Shown piece by piece: positions 10,655 to 18,843 of a DNA stretch of 64,000 nt (positions are counted from its first letter, which is position 1; each line of letters starts with the position of its first letter). Where the stretch lies: positions 682,001-746,000 of the forward strand of contig CAWFXB010000001.1 in the NCBI GenBank assembly GCA_963819755.1. Reading direction: 5' to 3'. The notes beneath the pieces are model-generated. The model saw only the letters and a program-made list of their open reading frames with translations. It searched no databases and was not told the origin of the DNA. Made by a program: the position numbers and the translations under genes. The stretch comes from VRUE01 sp963819755 (GTDB lineage: Bacteria > Actinomycetota > Thermoleophilia > Solirubrobacterales > 70-9).

Positions 10655-10760
10655 GACGGGACGGGTGTCCCTCCCCATGAGGCCGTTGCGCAGCTGATCG
10701 CGGGCCTAGGGTGCGAGTCGCTCGTCCATGAGCCTCATGGGGAGGGACACCCGTCCCGTC
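10655..10760. repeat. Family 1 hairpin element, copy 1
   Basis: Perfect 29-bp inverted repeat (10655-10683 with 10732-10760) around a 48-base centre that contains GCGCAGCTGATCGCGG. Two further copies with the same centre and partly different arms lie at 46251-46352 and 51107-51206. This copy separates the convergent ilvC and cupin genes, where it could act as a two-way terminator. The arms contain GGGTGTCCCT as in copy 3. Confidence 0.85.
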
Positions 10761-10761
10761 C

Positions 10762-11169
10762 TCAGTCCTTGGTCTCGCCCTCAGGCAGCTTGCCGTCGCG
10801 GCCGACGTAGCCGTCCTTGCCGCCGACGACTATGTAGACCGCGTCCTCGGAGTCGCTGACGTTGCGGATCTTGCGGATCGTCGCTGCGTCGACGCGGGCC
10901 AGGCCACCCGGTCCGAGCTCCTGGCTGGTGCCGTCGCCGAACTCGATCGCGATGCGGCCACTGTGCAGGAAATACAGCTCCTCCTGCTCCTCGTGCAGGT
11001 GGCTGCCGGTCTCGTAGGAGGGCGGGATGACGATCGCGTTGACGCCGAAGGCGGTCACGCCCAGGCCCTTGCGGATCTTGCGGAAGCCATAGCCCTCGCC
11101 GAGGTCCGAGAGGTTGGCGACTGCGTAGCCGTCGCCTTTCACCGCTCCCTGCCGACCGGTCTCTGACAT
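10762..11169 (-). CDS. Small cupin-domain protein
   Basis: Single-domain cupin of 135 aa. The metal-binding cupin motif 1 is visible as GSHLHEEQEELYFLHSGR, with two His and two Glu spaced as in metal-binding cupins. Motif 2 is weaker, around LGPGGLARVDAATIRKIRN, and lacks an obvious third His. The substrate cannot be predicted; a small-molecule-binding or isomerase-like role is possible. The start at 11169 (MSETGRQG) is supported by TACGAT placed seven bases upstream; an in-frame TTG at 11187 is the alternative. It is convergent with ilvC and divergent from serC. Confidence 0.8.
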   Translation of the reverse strand: MSETGRQGAVKGDGYAVANLSDLGEGYGFRKIRKGLGVTAFGVNAIVIPPSYETGSHLHEEQEELYFLHSGRIAIEFGDGTSQELGPGGLARVDAATIRKIRNVSDSEDAVYIVVGGKDGYVGRDGKLPEGETKD

Positions 11170-11176
11170 CGGCCGG

Positions 11177-11182
11177 ATCGTA
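11177..11182 (-). promoter_or_regulatory. -10 element of the cupin gene
   Basis: TACGAT (TANNNT) on the minus strand ends seven bases before the ATG at 11169, as expected for a leaderless transcript. It supports that start over the upstream TTG. Confidence 0.5.
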
Positions 11183-11247
11183 CGCAAGATGCCACGGGGA
11201 AGCGTCGCCAGGGTCCACCCGCGCAGGTCAATAACCTTGGCCTCCCG

Positions 11248-12387
11248 ATGCCGACCTCGACCTCAGTCCAGATCCCCGCGGAGCTCAAGCCAGCCGATGG
11301 CCGCTTCGGCTGCGGGCCCTCGAAGGTCCGCCCCGAGGCTCTCGCGGCTCTTGCCGAGCGCACCGAGCTGATGGGGACCTCGCACAGGCAGGCGCCGGTG
11401 CGCGACCTCGTCGGTCGCATCCGCTCCGGCCTCGGTGAGCTGTTCGGCCTGCCCGACGGTTACGAGGTCGCGCTCGGCAACGGTGGCACCACGGCTTTTT
11501 GGGACGCTGCCGCCGTCTGGCTGGTCCGCGATCGCGCCCTCCACCTCAGCTACGGCGAGTTCTCGCAGAAGTTCGCCAAGGTGACCGCCAGCGCGCCCTT
11601 CCTCGCGGACCCGATCGTGGTCGAAGCGGAGCCCGGCGACGCGCCCGCACCGGTCGCCGACCCCGGCGCCGACGTGCTCGCCTGGGCGCACAACGAGACC
11701 TCGACCGGGGTGATGGTCGACGTCAGCCGCCCCGAGGGCAGCGGCGACGCGCTGGTCCTGGTCGACGGCACGTCGGGCGCCGGCGGGCTGCCTCTCGACG
11801 CCTCTCAGGTCGACGCCTACTACTTCGCCCCCCAGAAGGCCTTCGGCGCCGACGGCGGCCTCTGGCTGGCGGCGCTGAGCCCGGCGGCGATCGAGCGGAT
11901 CGAGCAGCTCGACGCCACAGCCGGGCGCTGGCAGCCCGCCTTCCTCTCGCTGCAGACGGCGCTCGAGAACTCGCGCAAGAACCAGACCTACAACACGCCC
12001 GCGCTGGCGACCCTGCTGCTGCTCGCCGACCAGGTCGAGTGGATGCTGGCCGGCGGCGGCCTCGACTGGTGCGTTCAGCGGACCGCCGCATCCTCCGGGC
12101 ACCTCTACGGCTGGGCCGAGGAAAGCGACTTCGCCGCCCCGTTCGTCGCCGACCCGGCCAAGCGCTCGCTGGTGGTCGGCACGATCGACTTCGCCGGCTC
12201 GGTCGACGCCGCGGTCCTGGCCGCGAGCCTGCGCGCCAACGGAATCGTCGACGTCGAGCCCTACCGCAAGCTGGGGCGCAACCAACTCCGCGTCGGCATG
12301 TTCCCGGCGGTCGAGCCGGCCGACATCGAGGCGCTCACGTCCTGCATCGACTGGGTGATCGAGAACGTGCCTGAGGCGACGCCGTGA
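11248..12387 (+). CDS. serC: Phosphoserine aminotransferase
   Basis: PLP-dependent class V aminotransferase making 3-phosphoserine from 3-phosphohydroxypyruvate and glutamate, the second step of serine synthesis. It resembles the actinobacterial (Mycobacterium-type) form, beginning PADGRFGCGPSKVRPEAL. The PLP lysine is in the FAPQKAFGADGG motif. The 379 aa length fits. TAACCT lies ten bases before the ATG and may be the -10 of a short-leader transcript. It overlaps serA by four bases (GTGA), so serC-serA is a coupled operon. Confidence 0.94.
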   Translation: MPTSTSVQIPAELKPADGRFGCGPSKVRPEALAALAERTELMGTSHRQAPVRDLVGRIRSGLGELFGLPDGYEVALGNGGTTAFWDAAAVWLVRDRALHLSYGEFSQKFAKVTASAPFLADPIVVEAEPGDAPAPVADPGADVLAWAHNETSTGVMVDVSRPEGSGDALVLVDGTSGAGGLPLDASQVDAYYFAPQKAFGADGGLWLAALSPAAIERIEQLDATAGRWQPAFLSLQTALENSRKNQTYNTPALATLLLLADQVEWMLAGGGLDWCVQRTAASSGHLYGWAEESDFAAPFVADPAKRSLVVGTIDFAGSVDAAVLAASLRANGIVDVEPYRKLGRNQLRVGMFPAVEPADIEALTSCIDWVIENVPEATP

Positions 12388-13964
12388 AAGTCCTGGTCAA
12401 GGAGAAGATCGCCGACTCCGGCGTCGATCTGCTGCGCAAGAGCTTCGACGTGGATCTCGGCCTCGAGATGTCCGACGAGGAGCTGCGCGAGGCGATCGGC
12501 TCCTACGACGCGATCCTGGTCCGCTCGGCGACCCAGGTGACTCCCGAGCTGATCGAGCTCGCCGACCGCCTCAAAGTGATTGGACGCGCTGGCACCGGCG
12601 TCGACAACGTCGACATCCCGGCCGCGACCAGACGCGGGATCGTCGTCGCCAACGCGCCCGAATCGAACTCGGTGGCAGCGGCGGAGCACACGCTGGCGCT
12701 GATGCTCTCCCTCTGTCGCAACGTGCCGAGGGCGCACGCCTCGCTGATCGGCGGTGCCTGGGAGCGGCCCAAGTTCAAGGGAACCGAGCTCTACGGCAAG
12801 ACGCTCGGCGTGGTCGGCTTCGGCCGCATCGGCCAGCTCGTCGCCAAACGTGCCCAGGCCTTCGAGATGGACGTCGTCGCCTTCGACAAGTTCGTCTCGG
12901 CGGAGCGCTTCCGCGAGCTCGGCGTCGAGGGCGTCGAGGAGCTGAGCGAGCTGCTGGGACGCGCCGACATCGTCACGCTGCACGTGCCGAAGACGCCCGA
13001 CACGATCGACCTGATCGACGCCGAGGCGATCACGGCGATGAAAGACGGTGCGCGAGTGGTCAACTGCGCCCGCGGCGAGCTGGTCGATCTCGACGCGGTG
13101 CTGGCCGGGCTCGAGTCGGGCAAGCTTGGTGGCGCGGCGCTTGATGTCTTCCCCGCGGAGCCGTTCACCGAGCATCCGCTCTTCGGCCGCGACGATGTCG
13201 TCGTCACCCCGCACCTGGGCGCCTCGACGGCGGAGGCGCAGGACCGCGCCGGCGTGGTCACCGCCGAACAGGTGATCGCGGCGCTGAGCGGCGGCGTCGT
13301 CACCAACGCGGTCAACATCGCCGCCGTCCGCCCAGAGGAGATGGAGGCTCTGGCTCCGTTCGTGCCGCTCTGCGAAAAGCTGGGTCGTCTCGCCCAAGGT
13401 CTGGGGGACGGCTCGATCGGCGGCGTCTCGGTCGAGTTCCGCGGTCGCATCGCTTCCCACGACACCCGTCTGCTCGGGATCGCGGTCCTGGTCGGCATCC
13501 TCTCCGGCCACACCGAGGAGCCGGTCAACCTCGTCAACGCGCCCCAGATGGCCGAGGAGCGCGGCATCGAGCTGGTCGAGACCAAGGACGGGGGGTCCAA
13601 GGACTTCACCGAGCTGATCACGGTGCGGCTCGGTGCCGGCAAGGATGCGGTCGAGGTCGCCGGGACCGGCGTCGGACCGCGCAACGAGCCCTACCTGGTC
13701 TCCGTCCTTGGCGAGAGCTTCTACCTGCCCTTCGCCGAGCACCTCGCCGTCTTCAGCTATGCCGACCGACCGGGAATGATCGGCCGGGTCGGAACGATGT
13801 TCGGCGAGGAGGGCGTCAACATCATCTCCGCCGCGGTCGGCGCCGAGCCGGGCGGGGAGCGTGCGGTGATGGCGTTGACCACCGACGCGCCGGTGCGGGC
13901 TGAGACGATCGACAAGATCCTCGAGCTCGACGGCTTCTCGATCGGCCGCTCGGTCGATCTCTAG
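12384..13964 (+). CDS. serA: D-3-phosphoglycerate dehydrogenase
   Basis: Oxidises 3-phosphoglycerate to 3-phosphohydroxypyruvate with NAD+, the first step of serine synthesis. Long form, 526 aa: a substrate-binding domain split around the Rossmann domain (LGVVGFGRIGQLVAKR), catalytic residues in NCARGELVD (Arg) and TPHLGAST (His), an intervening ASB domain at about 320-450, and a C-terminal ACT domain beginning near LAVFSYADRPGMIGRVG. The ACT domain is the usual site of serine feedback inhibition. It starts with GTG overlapping the serC stop. Confidence 0.95.
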   Translation: MKVLVKEKIADSGVDLLRKSFDVDLGLEMSDEELREAIGSYDAILVRSATQVTPELIELADRLKVIGRAGTGVDNVDIPAATRRGIVVANAPESNSVAAAEHTLALMLSLCRNVPRAHASLIGGAWERPKFKGTELYGKTLGVVGFGRIGQLVAKRAQAFEMDVVAFDKFVSAERFRELGVEGVEELSELLGRADIVTLHVPKTPDTIDLIDAEAITAMKDGARVVNCARGELVDLDAVLAGLESGKLGGAALDVFPAEPFTEHPLFGRDDVVVTPHLGASTAEAQDRAGVVTAEQVIAALSGGVVTNAVNIAAVRPEEMEALAPFVPLCEKLGRLAQGLGDGSIGGVSVEFRGRIASHDTRLLGIAVLVGILSGHTEEPVNLVNAPQMAEERGIELVETKDGGSKDFTELITVRLGAGKDAVEVAGTGVGPRNEPYLVSVLGESFYLPFAEHLAVFSYADRPGMIGRVGTMFGEEGVNIISAAVGAEPGGERAVMALTTDAPVRAETIDKILELDGFSIGRSVDL

Positions 13965-13971
13965 CGCAAGA

Positions 13972-13977
13972 TAGGCT
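13972..13977 (+). promoter_or_regulatory. -10 element of the MDR oxidoreductase gene
   Basis: TAGGCT (TANNNT) ends seven bases before the GTG start at 13985. It predicts a leaderless transcript separate from serCA. Confidence 0.45.
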
Positions 13978-13984
13978 CAATCCG

Positions 13985-15019
13985 GTGAAGGCGGTGGTGC
14001 TGACAGGGACGGGCGGCTACGACGTGCTCCAGGTGCAGGAGCGCCCCGACCCACCGGTCGGCCCCGGAGAGGTCCGGATCGCGGTCAAGGCCGCGGGGAT
14101 CAACTTCGCCGACACGATGGCCAGGGTCGGGCTCTACCCGGACGCACCGAAGCCACCCTGCGTGCTCGGCTACGAGGTCGCCGGGGAGGTCGAGTCGGTG
14201 GGCGAGGGCGTCAGCGAGTTCCAGGTCGGCGACAGGGTCGTCGGCGGCACGCGCTTCGGCGGCCAGGCAGAGCTGGTCACCGTCCCCGAGGCGCAGGCGT
14301 TCGCACTGCCGGCGGGACTCAGCTTCGAGCAGGGAGCGGCGATCCCCGTCAACTACGGCACGGCATACGCGGCGCTGATCCTGATGGGCAGCCTGCGCAA
14401 GGGCGACCGCGTCCTGATCCATGCCGCCGCGGGCGGAGTGGGGATCTCGGCGACGCAGATCGCCCGCAACGCGGGTGCCGAGATCTTCGGCACGGCCTCA
14501 CCGTCCAAGCACGAGGCGATCCGCGCCCAGGGAGTCGATCACCCGATCGACTACCGCTCCCAGGATTTCGAGGCGGAGACGATGCGGATCACCGGCGGCG
14601 AGGGCGTGGACCTGGTGATCGACGCGCTCGGCCCAACCTCTTTTCGCAAGGACTACCGCCTGCTTCGGTCGGGGGGACGGATGGTCATGTACGGGCTCTC
14701 CGAGGGCACCACGGACGGCAAGCGGAACGTCGCCGCGATGCTGAAGAGCCTGGTCTCGATGCCGAGCGCGACGATGCCCTGGTGGAAGAGCCTGCTGATC
14801 ATGAACGAGAACAAAGGGGTCTTCGGCCTCAACATGCTCAAGTGGTGGGACGCCGAGGGCAGCCTCGACCGGGTGCTCGACCCGCTGACCGAGGACCTCG
14901 AGGCAGGCAAGCTCGAGCCTGTGGTCGCCGAGGCATTTCCCTTCGATCGCGCCGGAGACGCGCATAAATTCATCGCCGAGCGCCGCAACGTAGGCAAGGT
15001 CTTGCTGTTTCCTAATTAG
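13985..15019 (+). CDS. Zinc-independent MDR oxidoreductase (quinone oxidoreductase / VAT-1-like)
   Basis: Medium-chain dehydrogenase/reductase of 344 aa. The N-terminal GroES-like domain has GPGEVRIAVKAAGINFADTM and GYEVAGEVESVGEGV, and lacks the Cys/His set that binds the catalytic and structural zinc ions. The Rossmann domain has HAAAGGVGISATQIARNAG, an AxxGxxG-type NADPH site. The long insert with PWWKSLLIMNENKGVFGLNM resembles synaptic vesicle VAT-1-like proteins rather than simple QorA. It probably reduces quinones or enones with NADPH; the substrate is not predictable. Confidence 0.82.
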   Translation: MKAVVLTGTGGYDVLQVQERPDPPVGPGEVRIAVKAAGINFADTMARVGLYPDAPKPPCVLGYEVAGEVESVGEGVSEFQVGDRVVGGTRFGGQAELVTVPEAQAFALPAGLSFEQGAAIPVNYGTAYAALILMGSLRKGDRVLIHAAAGGVGISATQIARNAGAEIFGTASPSKHEAIRAQGVDHPIDYRSQDFEAETMRITGGEGVDLVIDALGPTSFRKDYRLLRSGGRMVMYGLSEGTTDGKRNVAAMLKSLVSMPSATMPWWKSLLIMNENKGVFGLNMLKWWDAEGSLDRVLDPLTEDLEAGKLEPVVAEAFPFDRAGDAHKFIAERRNVGKVLLFPN

Positions 15020-15055
15020 ACGCTCCGACCCGATCGGCGGCGGGGACGACTCGCA

Positions 15056-15613
15056 ATGAAGAAGCTCCTACTCATCTCGTTCGCCCTCCTGGCGCTACTG
15101 GCGCCCGGCTCTGCGTTGGCGACCGAAAAGACCTACACGGTGCTGCTCGCCGGTGGCGATGAAGCGAACTCGGTCAAGATCTGGCTCAGCCCGGACGGTC
15201 GCGAATACGTGATCGACTCGCTCGTTCAGCTCGAAGTCGGCGGCTCGGTCTGCACGCATCCCGAAGACAACCCGAACCAGCTGGTCTGCGCCGCGCCCTC
15301 GATAGCCGGCTTCGAAGTCAATTCCGGCGCCGGCGACGATCACGTCTCGGTGGCCAAGAACATCACCGTGCCGGTGACCATGCGGGGCGGCGCCGGCGAC
15401 GACGTCCTGATTGGCGGAGCGGGCCCGGACAAGCTGATAGGCGGCCAGGGCAACGACCGCCTGGTCGGCTGGCGCGGCGATGACGTGCTCTACGGAGGCC
15501 CAGGCGACGACGTGCTGATCGGCGGGCCTGGCAATGACATCCTGGGTGGAGGGTCCGGCACGGACACGCTGGTGGGTGGCACGGGAACGAACGAAGTGCG
15601 CCAGTACCAGTGA
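15056..15613 (+). CDS. Secreted RTX-type calcium-binding repeat protein
   Basis: 185 aa with a Sec signal peptide (charged MKK, a hydrophobic core and a likely AxA cleavage after residue 22). After an unrecognised domain of about 70 residues with a Cys pair (SVCTHPEDNPNQLVCA), the C-terminal half is made of hemolysin-type nonapeptide repeats (GGAGDDVLI, GGPGDDVLY, GGPGNDILG), which form Ca2+-binding beta-rolls. No catalytic domain is visible, so it is probably a small exported or cell-surface calcium-binding protein. A surface or matrix role is inference. Confidence 0.8.
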   Translation: MKKLLLISFALLALLAPGSALATEKTYTVLLAGGDEANSVKIWLSPDGREYVIDSLVQLEVGGSVCTHPEDNPNQLVCAAPSIAGFEVNSGAGDDHVSVAKNITVPVTMRGGAGDDVLIGGAGPDKLIGGQGNDRLVGWRGDDVLYGGPGDDVLIGGPGNDILGGGSGTDTLVGGTGTNEVRQYQ

Positions 15614-15620
15614 CCGCCTA

Positions 15621-16967
15621 CTAAGCGGTCTCCTCCTGGGTGCGGCGACCGATCAGCCGGCCGCCGACGAAGAACAGCGCGATCAGGAAGCCGACGAGAG
15701 ACAACGCCGCGTCGAGGCGGAAGGCGGCCTGGATGCCGTCGACGAACGATTCCTGGGCGGAGAAGATCGTCGTCGTCAGGCCGAGACCGATAGCGCCGCC
15801 GGCGATCTGGCACATGTAGAGGATCCCACCGGCGAGGCTGCTCTGCGATTCGTCGACCGAGGTGACCCCCGCCGTCGTCGCAGTGGGGTAGAAGCTGCCG
15901 ATGCCAATGCCGAGCACGAACATCCCGGGGACCAGGGCCGCGTAGCCGGAGCTTTCGGTGACCTGCGAGAAGAGGAACGGGGCGATCGTGATGCAGGCCG
16001 CGCCCACCACTGCCAGCGGCTTCGCCCCGAGCCGGTTGTAGAGCGGACCGGCGATGAAGGAGACGAGGGCGAAGGTGGCGAGGAAGGGCAGCACCCCGAC
16101 GCCGGCTTCGAGCGGCGAGTAGCCGAGGTGCTTCTGCATGAACTGAGGTAGGTAGAGCAGTGCGGCGAAGAAGGTCGCGGACATCAGCGTGATCGCCACG
16201 CAGGAGGCGCGGAAGCTCTCGTTGCCCATCACCGCCCGTGGAATCAGGGCGTTCATCCCGGCCCTGCGCTCGATCCGGACGAAGGCCGCGATCAGGACTG
16301 CGGCCAGCGCCAGCATCGCCACCACTTTCGGGTCCCCCCAACCCCAGTCGTCGACCTGATCGAGCGCGACCAGGAGCGAGACCAGGCCGATCGAGATCGT
16401 CGAGATTCCCGGATAGTCGATGCGCTGCTCCGCCGCTTCGGGCTCCTTCACTTTGACCAGGTAGTAGGTGACGAGCACGGCGAAGGCAGCGATCGGCACG
16501 TTGAGGAAGAAGATCCAGCGCCAGCTCAGCGCGTCGGTGAGGACTCCGCCGATCAGCGGGCCGATCGCGTTGCCGAGGCCGGCGGCGCCAAGGATGATGC
16601 CGCCGGCAAGCCCGGCCTTGTCGGAGGGCAGCAGCTCGAAGGTCATGCCGAGGATCGCCGGCCACATCAGCGCCCCGCCGATTCCCATCACGACGCGGGT
16701 GGCGATCAGCCACGTCTCGGTCTGCGCGGCGCCGCCCAGCGCCGACATCGAGGCGAAGATCGCGGTGCCAAGGAAGAAGGCGCGGCGACGGCCGAACATG
16801 TCGGCAAGGCGCCCCCCGGTGACGATCATCACCCCGAAGGTGAGCGCGTAGGCGTTGACCACCCACTGGATCGTGTTGACGTTGGTGTCGAAGTCCTTCT
16901 CCATCGTCGGGATGGCGACGTTGATCGCGGAGAAGTCGTTGGCGATGACGAGCACGCTCATGCTCAT
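15621..16967 (-). CDS. MFS transporter, DHA2 (EmrB/QacA) family
   Basis: Polytopic membrane exporter with 12-14 hydrophobic segments. Motif A-like GGRLADMFGRRRAF follows TM2, and motif C-like GGALMWPAILGMTF lies in the N-terminal half, as in drug:H+ antiporters of the QacA type. The substrate is unknown. The first usable start (ATG 16967) cuts into TM1; in-frame coding similarity (LDRTTILALLA just upstream) continues back to a TAG at 17019-17021, with no ATG, GTG or TTG in between, so initiation may use a rare codon or the N-terminus may be damaged. It is divergent from the leuA leader. Confidence 0.85.
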   Translation of the reverse strand: MSMSVLVIANDFSAINVAIPTMEKDFDTNVNTIQWVVNAYALTFGVMIVTGGRLADMFGRRRAFFLGTAIFASMSALGGAAQTETWLIATRVVMGIGGALMWPAILGMTFELLPSDKAGLAGGIILGAAGLGNAIGPLIGGVLTDALSWRWIFFLNVPIAAFAVLVTYYLVKVKEPEAAEQRIDYPGISTISIGLVSLLVALDQVDDWGWGDPKVVAMLALAAVLIAAFVRIERRAGMNALIPRAVMGNESFRASCVAITLMSATFFAALLYLPQFMQKHLGYSPLEAGVGVLPFLATFALVSFIAGPLYNRLGAKPLAVVGAACITIAPFLFSQVTESSGYAALVPGMFVLGIGIGSFYPTATTAGVTSVDESQSSLAGGILYMCQIAGGAIGLGLTTTIFSAQESFVDGIQAAFRLDAALSLVGFLIALFFVGGRLIGRRTQEETA

Positions 16968-17040
16968 CGCCAGCAGCGCCAGAATGGTGGTGCGATCCAG
17001 CCTTGCGATCCGGGCAGCCTACGCTAAGCTGGAGCGGCGA

Positions 17041-17100
17041 ATGACGCACCGCTTCGACAGCCTCGCGCTACTCCTTCTCCTCCCCCTTCGGGGGGAATAG
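17041..17100 (+). CDS. leuL: Leucine leader peptide upstream of leuA
   Basis: A 19-codon reading frame, MTHRFDSLALLLLLPLRGE, with seven Leu of which five are consecutive (CTA CTC CTT CTC CTC). GGAG lies about seven bases before the ATG, and TAAGCT ten bases before it may be the -10. The last codons form a C(UUCG)G tetraloop hairpin (17081-17096). It sits 66 bases upstream of leuA. The codon content and position are those of an amino-acid-sensing leader; leader and pseudoknot control of leuA has been proposed in other Actinobacteria. Function here is inferred. Confidence 0.8.
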   Translation: MTHRFDSLALLLLLPLRGE

Positions 17101-17159
17101 CGCTGGGCGGCGCGATAGCCGCGAGAGACAGAGGTCATTCGAAAGCACTGGAGAAGGAG
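17071..17159 (+). promoter_or_regulatory. Leu-codon run complementary to the leuA Shine-Dalgarno region
   Basis: CTCCTTCTCC (17071-17080, inside the Leu codons) is an exact 10-base reverse complement of GGAGAAGGAG (17150-17159), which contains the leuA Shine-Dalgarno sequence. Between them lie a UUCG hairpin (17081-17096) and a second hairpin, GCGGC/GCCGC (17107-17122). Pairing would hide the leuA ribosome-binding site; a ribosome stalled on Leu codons would free it. The mechanism is inferred. Confidence 0.65.
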
Positions 17160-17166
17160 GAAGTCC

Positions 17167-18765
17167 GTGAGCACCACCCCGAGCACCGCAGCCGACGCAA
17201 ACCGCGTCCACATCTTCGACACCACCCTGCGCGACGGCGAGCAGTCGCCGGGCATCTCGCTGAACACCGCGGAGAAGGTCGAGATCGCCCAGCAGCTGGC
17301 ACGGCTCGGCGTCGACGTGATCGAGGCCGGTTTCCCGATCACCTCGCCCGGCGATTTCGAGGCCGTCGAGGCGATCTCGCGGCAGGTGGAGGGACCGGTG
17401 ATCTGCGGGCTCGCCCGTACCCACAAGGCCGACATCGACGCGGCCTGGGGGGCCATCCGGGACGCCGACCGCCCGCGCATCCACACCTTCATCTCGACCT
17501 CCGACATCCATATCGAGCACCAGCTGCAGACCGATCGCGAGGACGTCAAGGGGCAGGCCCGTGCCGCCGTCACGCTGGCCAAGTCCTACTGCGACGACGT
17601 CGAGTTCTCGCCGATGGACGCGACCCGCGCCGACGTCGAGTTCACCGCGGAGGTCTGCGCGATCGCGGTCGAAGAGGGGGCGACCGTGGTCAACATCCCC
17701 GACACCGTCGGCTACACGACCCCGGAGGAGTACGCGGACTACTTCCGCCGCCTCTACGAGTTGGTGCCGGGCCTGCGCGAGGTCGAGATCTCGGTCCACT
17801 GTCACGACGACCTCGGCCTGGCCGTCGCCAACTCCTACGCCGGCGTCCTGGCCGGTTCCCGCCAGGTCGAGTGCGCGGTCAACGGGATCGGCGAGCGCGC
17901 CGGCAACTGCTCGCTGGAGGAGATCGTGATGCTGATCAAGACCAGAGAGGACGTGCACGGGCTCTCGACCGGCCTCGACACCCGCGAGCTGGCCCGCACC
18001 AGCCGCATGGTCTCCCGTCTGACCGGCTACGCGATCCAGCCCAACAAGGCGATCGTCGGCCGCAACGCGTTCGCCCACGAGTCCGGCATCCATCAGGACG
18101 GCGTGCTCAAGGAGCGCACCACCTACGAGATCATGGACGCGACCGAAGTCGGCCTGGAGTCGAACTCGCTCGTGCTGGGCAAGCACTCCGGCCGCCACGC
18201 GCTGCGCGACGCGCTGGAGCAGCTCGGCTTCAAGATCGAGGGCAATGCGCTCAACGCCGCCTTCAAGCGCTTCAAGGAGATAGCGGACCGTAAGAAGCAG
18301 GTCACCGCGCTCGATCTGGAGGCGATCGTCTCCGACGAGATGCGCGAGCGCGCCGACGCCCACGAGCTGGCCTGGTTCGAGGTCGAGGCGGGCTCGCGGC
18401 GAGAGCCGCTGGCCCGCGTCGCCGTCACCCTGCCTTCCGGCGAGGAGGTGGTGGGCGAGTCGGGCGGCGATGGCCCGGTCGACGCGATCTTCCTCGCGAT
18501 CCAGAAAGCCGCCGGCACCGAGTGCGAGCTGCGCCAGTACACGGTCGAGGCGGTGACCGGGGGAGAGGACGCCCTCGGCCAGGTGACGGTGATGCTGCGC
18601 ACCGCCGGACGCCTGGCGACCGGTCAGGGGGTGGCGACGGACATCCTCGAGGCCTCAGCCAGGGCATACGTGCGAGCGCTTTCGAACGCGCTGGAGGGCG
18701 CCGCGATCCGCGAGGCAGAGGCGGCAACCGCCGAGGCCGTGGTGGAACGCACCCCCGGTCCGTAG
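17167..18765 (+). CDS. leuA: 2-Isopropylmalate synthase
   Basis: Condenses acetyl-CoA with 2-oxoisovalerate, the first committed step of leucine synthesis. The TIM-barrel domain begins IFDTTLRDGEQSPGISLN with the metal-binding Asp, and the second metal site is VHCHDDLGLAVANSYAG. The HPGxH-like subdomain and the C-terminal LeuA regulatory dimer domain (about residues 375-515) complete a 532 aa enzyme of the long bacterial type. The GTG start follows a strong AAGGAGGA. Regulation by the leader peptide just upstream is likely. The regulatory domain predicts leucine feedback inhibition. Confidence 0.94.
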   Translation: MSTTPSTAADANRVHIFDTTLRDGEQSPGISLNTAEKVEIAQQLARLGVDVIEAGFPITSPGDFEAVEAISRQVEGPVICGLARTHKADIDAAWGAIRDADRPRIHTFISTSDIHIEHQLQTDREDVKGQARAAVTLAKSYCDDVEFSPMDATRADVEFTAEVCAIAVEEGATVVNIPDTVGYTTPEEYADYFRRLYELVPGLREVEISVHCHDDLGLAVANSYAGVLAGSRQVECAVNGIGERAGNCSLEEIVMLIKTREDVHGLSTGLDTRELARTSRMVSRLTGYAIQPNKAIVGRNAFAHESGIHQDGVLKERTTYEIMDATEVGLESNSLVLGKHSGRHALRDALEQLGFKIEGNALNAAFKRFKEIADRKKQVTALDLEAIVSDEMRERADAHELAWFEVEAGSRREPLARVAVTLPSGEEVVGESGGDGPVDAIFLAIQKAAGTECELRQYTVEAVTGGEDALGQVTVMLRTAGRLATGQGVATDILEASARAYVRALSNALEGAAIREAEAATAEAVVERTPGP

Positions 18766-18843
18766 CGCTTCGCGCGCAACCGGACACGCATAAATCACCT
18801 TCAGCGCACCATCCGCGCGCCAAGACCCGTCAGCGTCCCGGCC

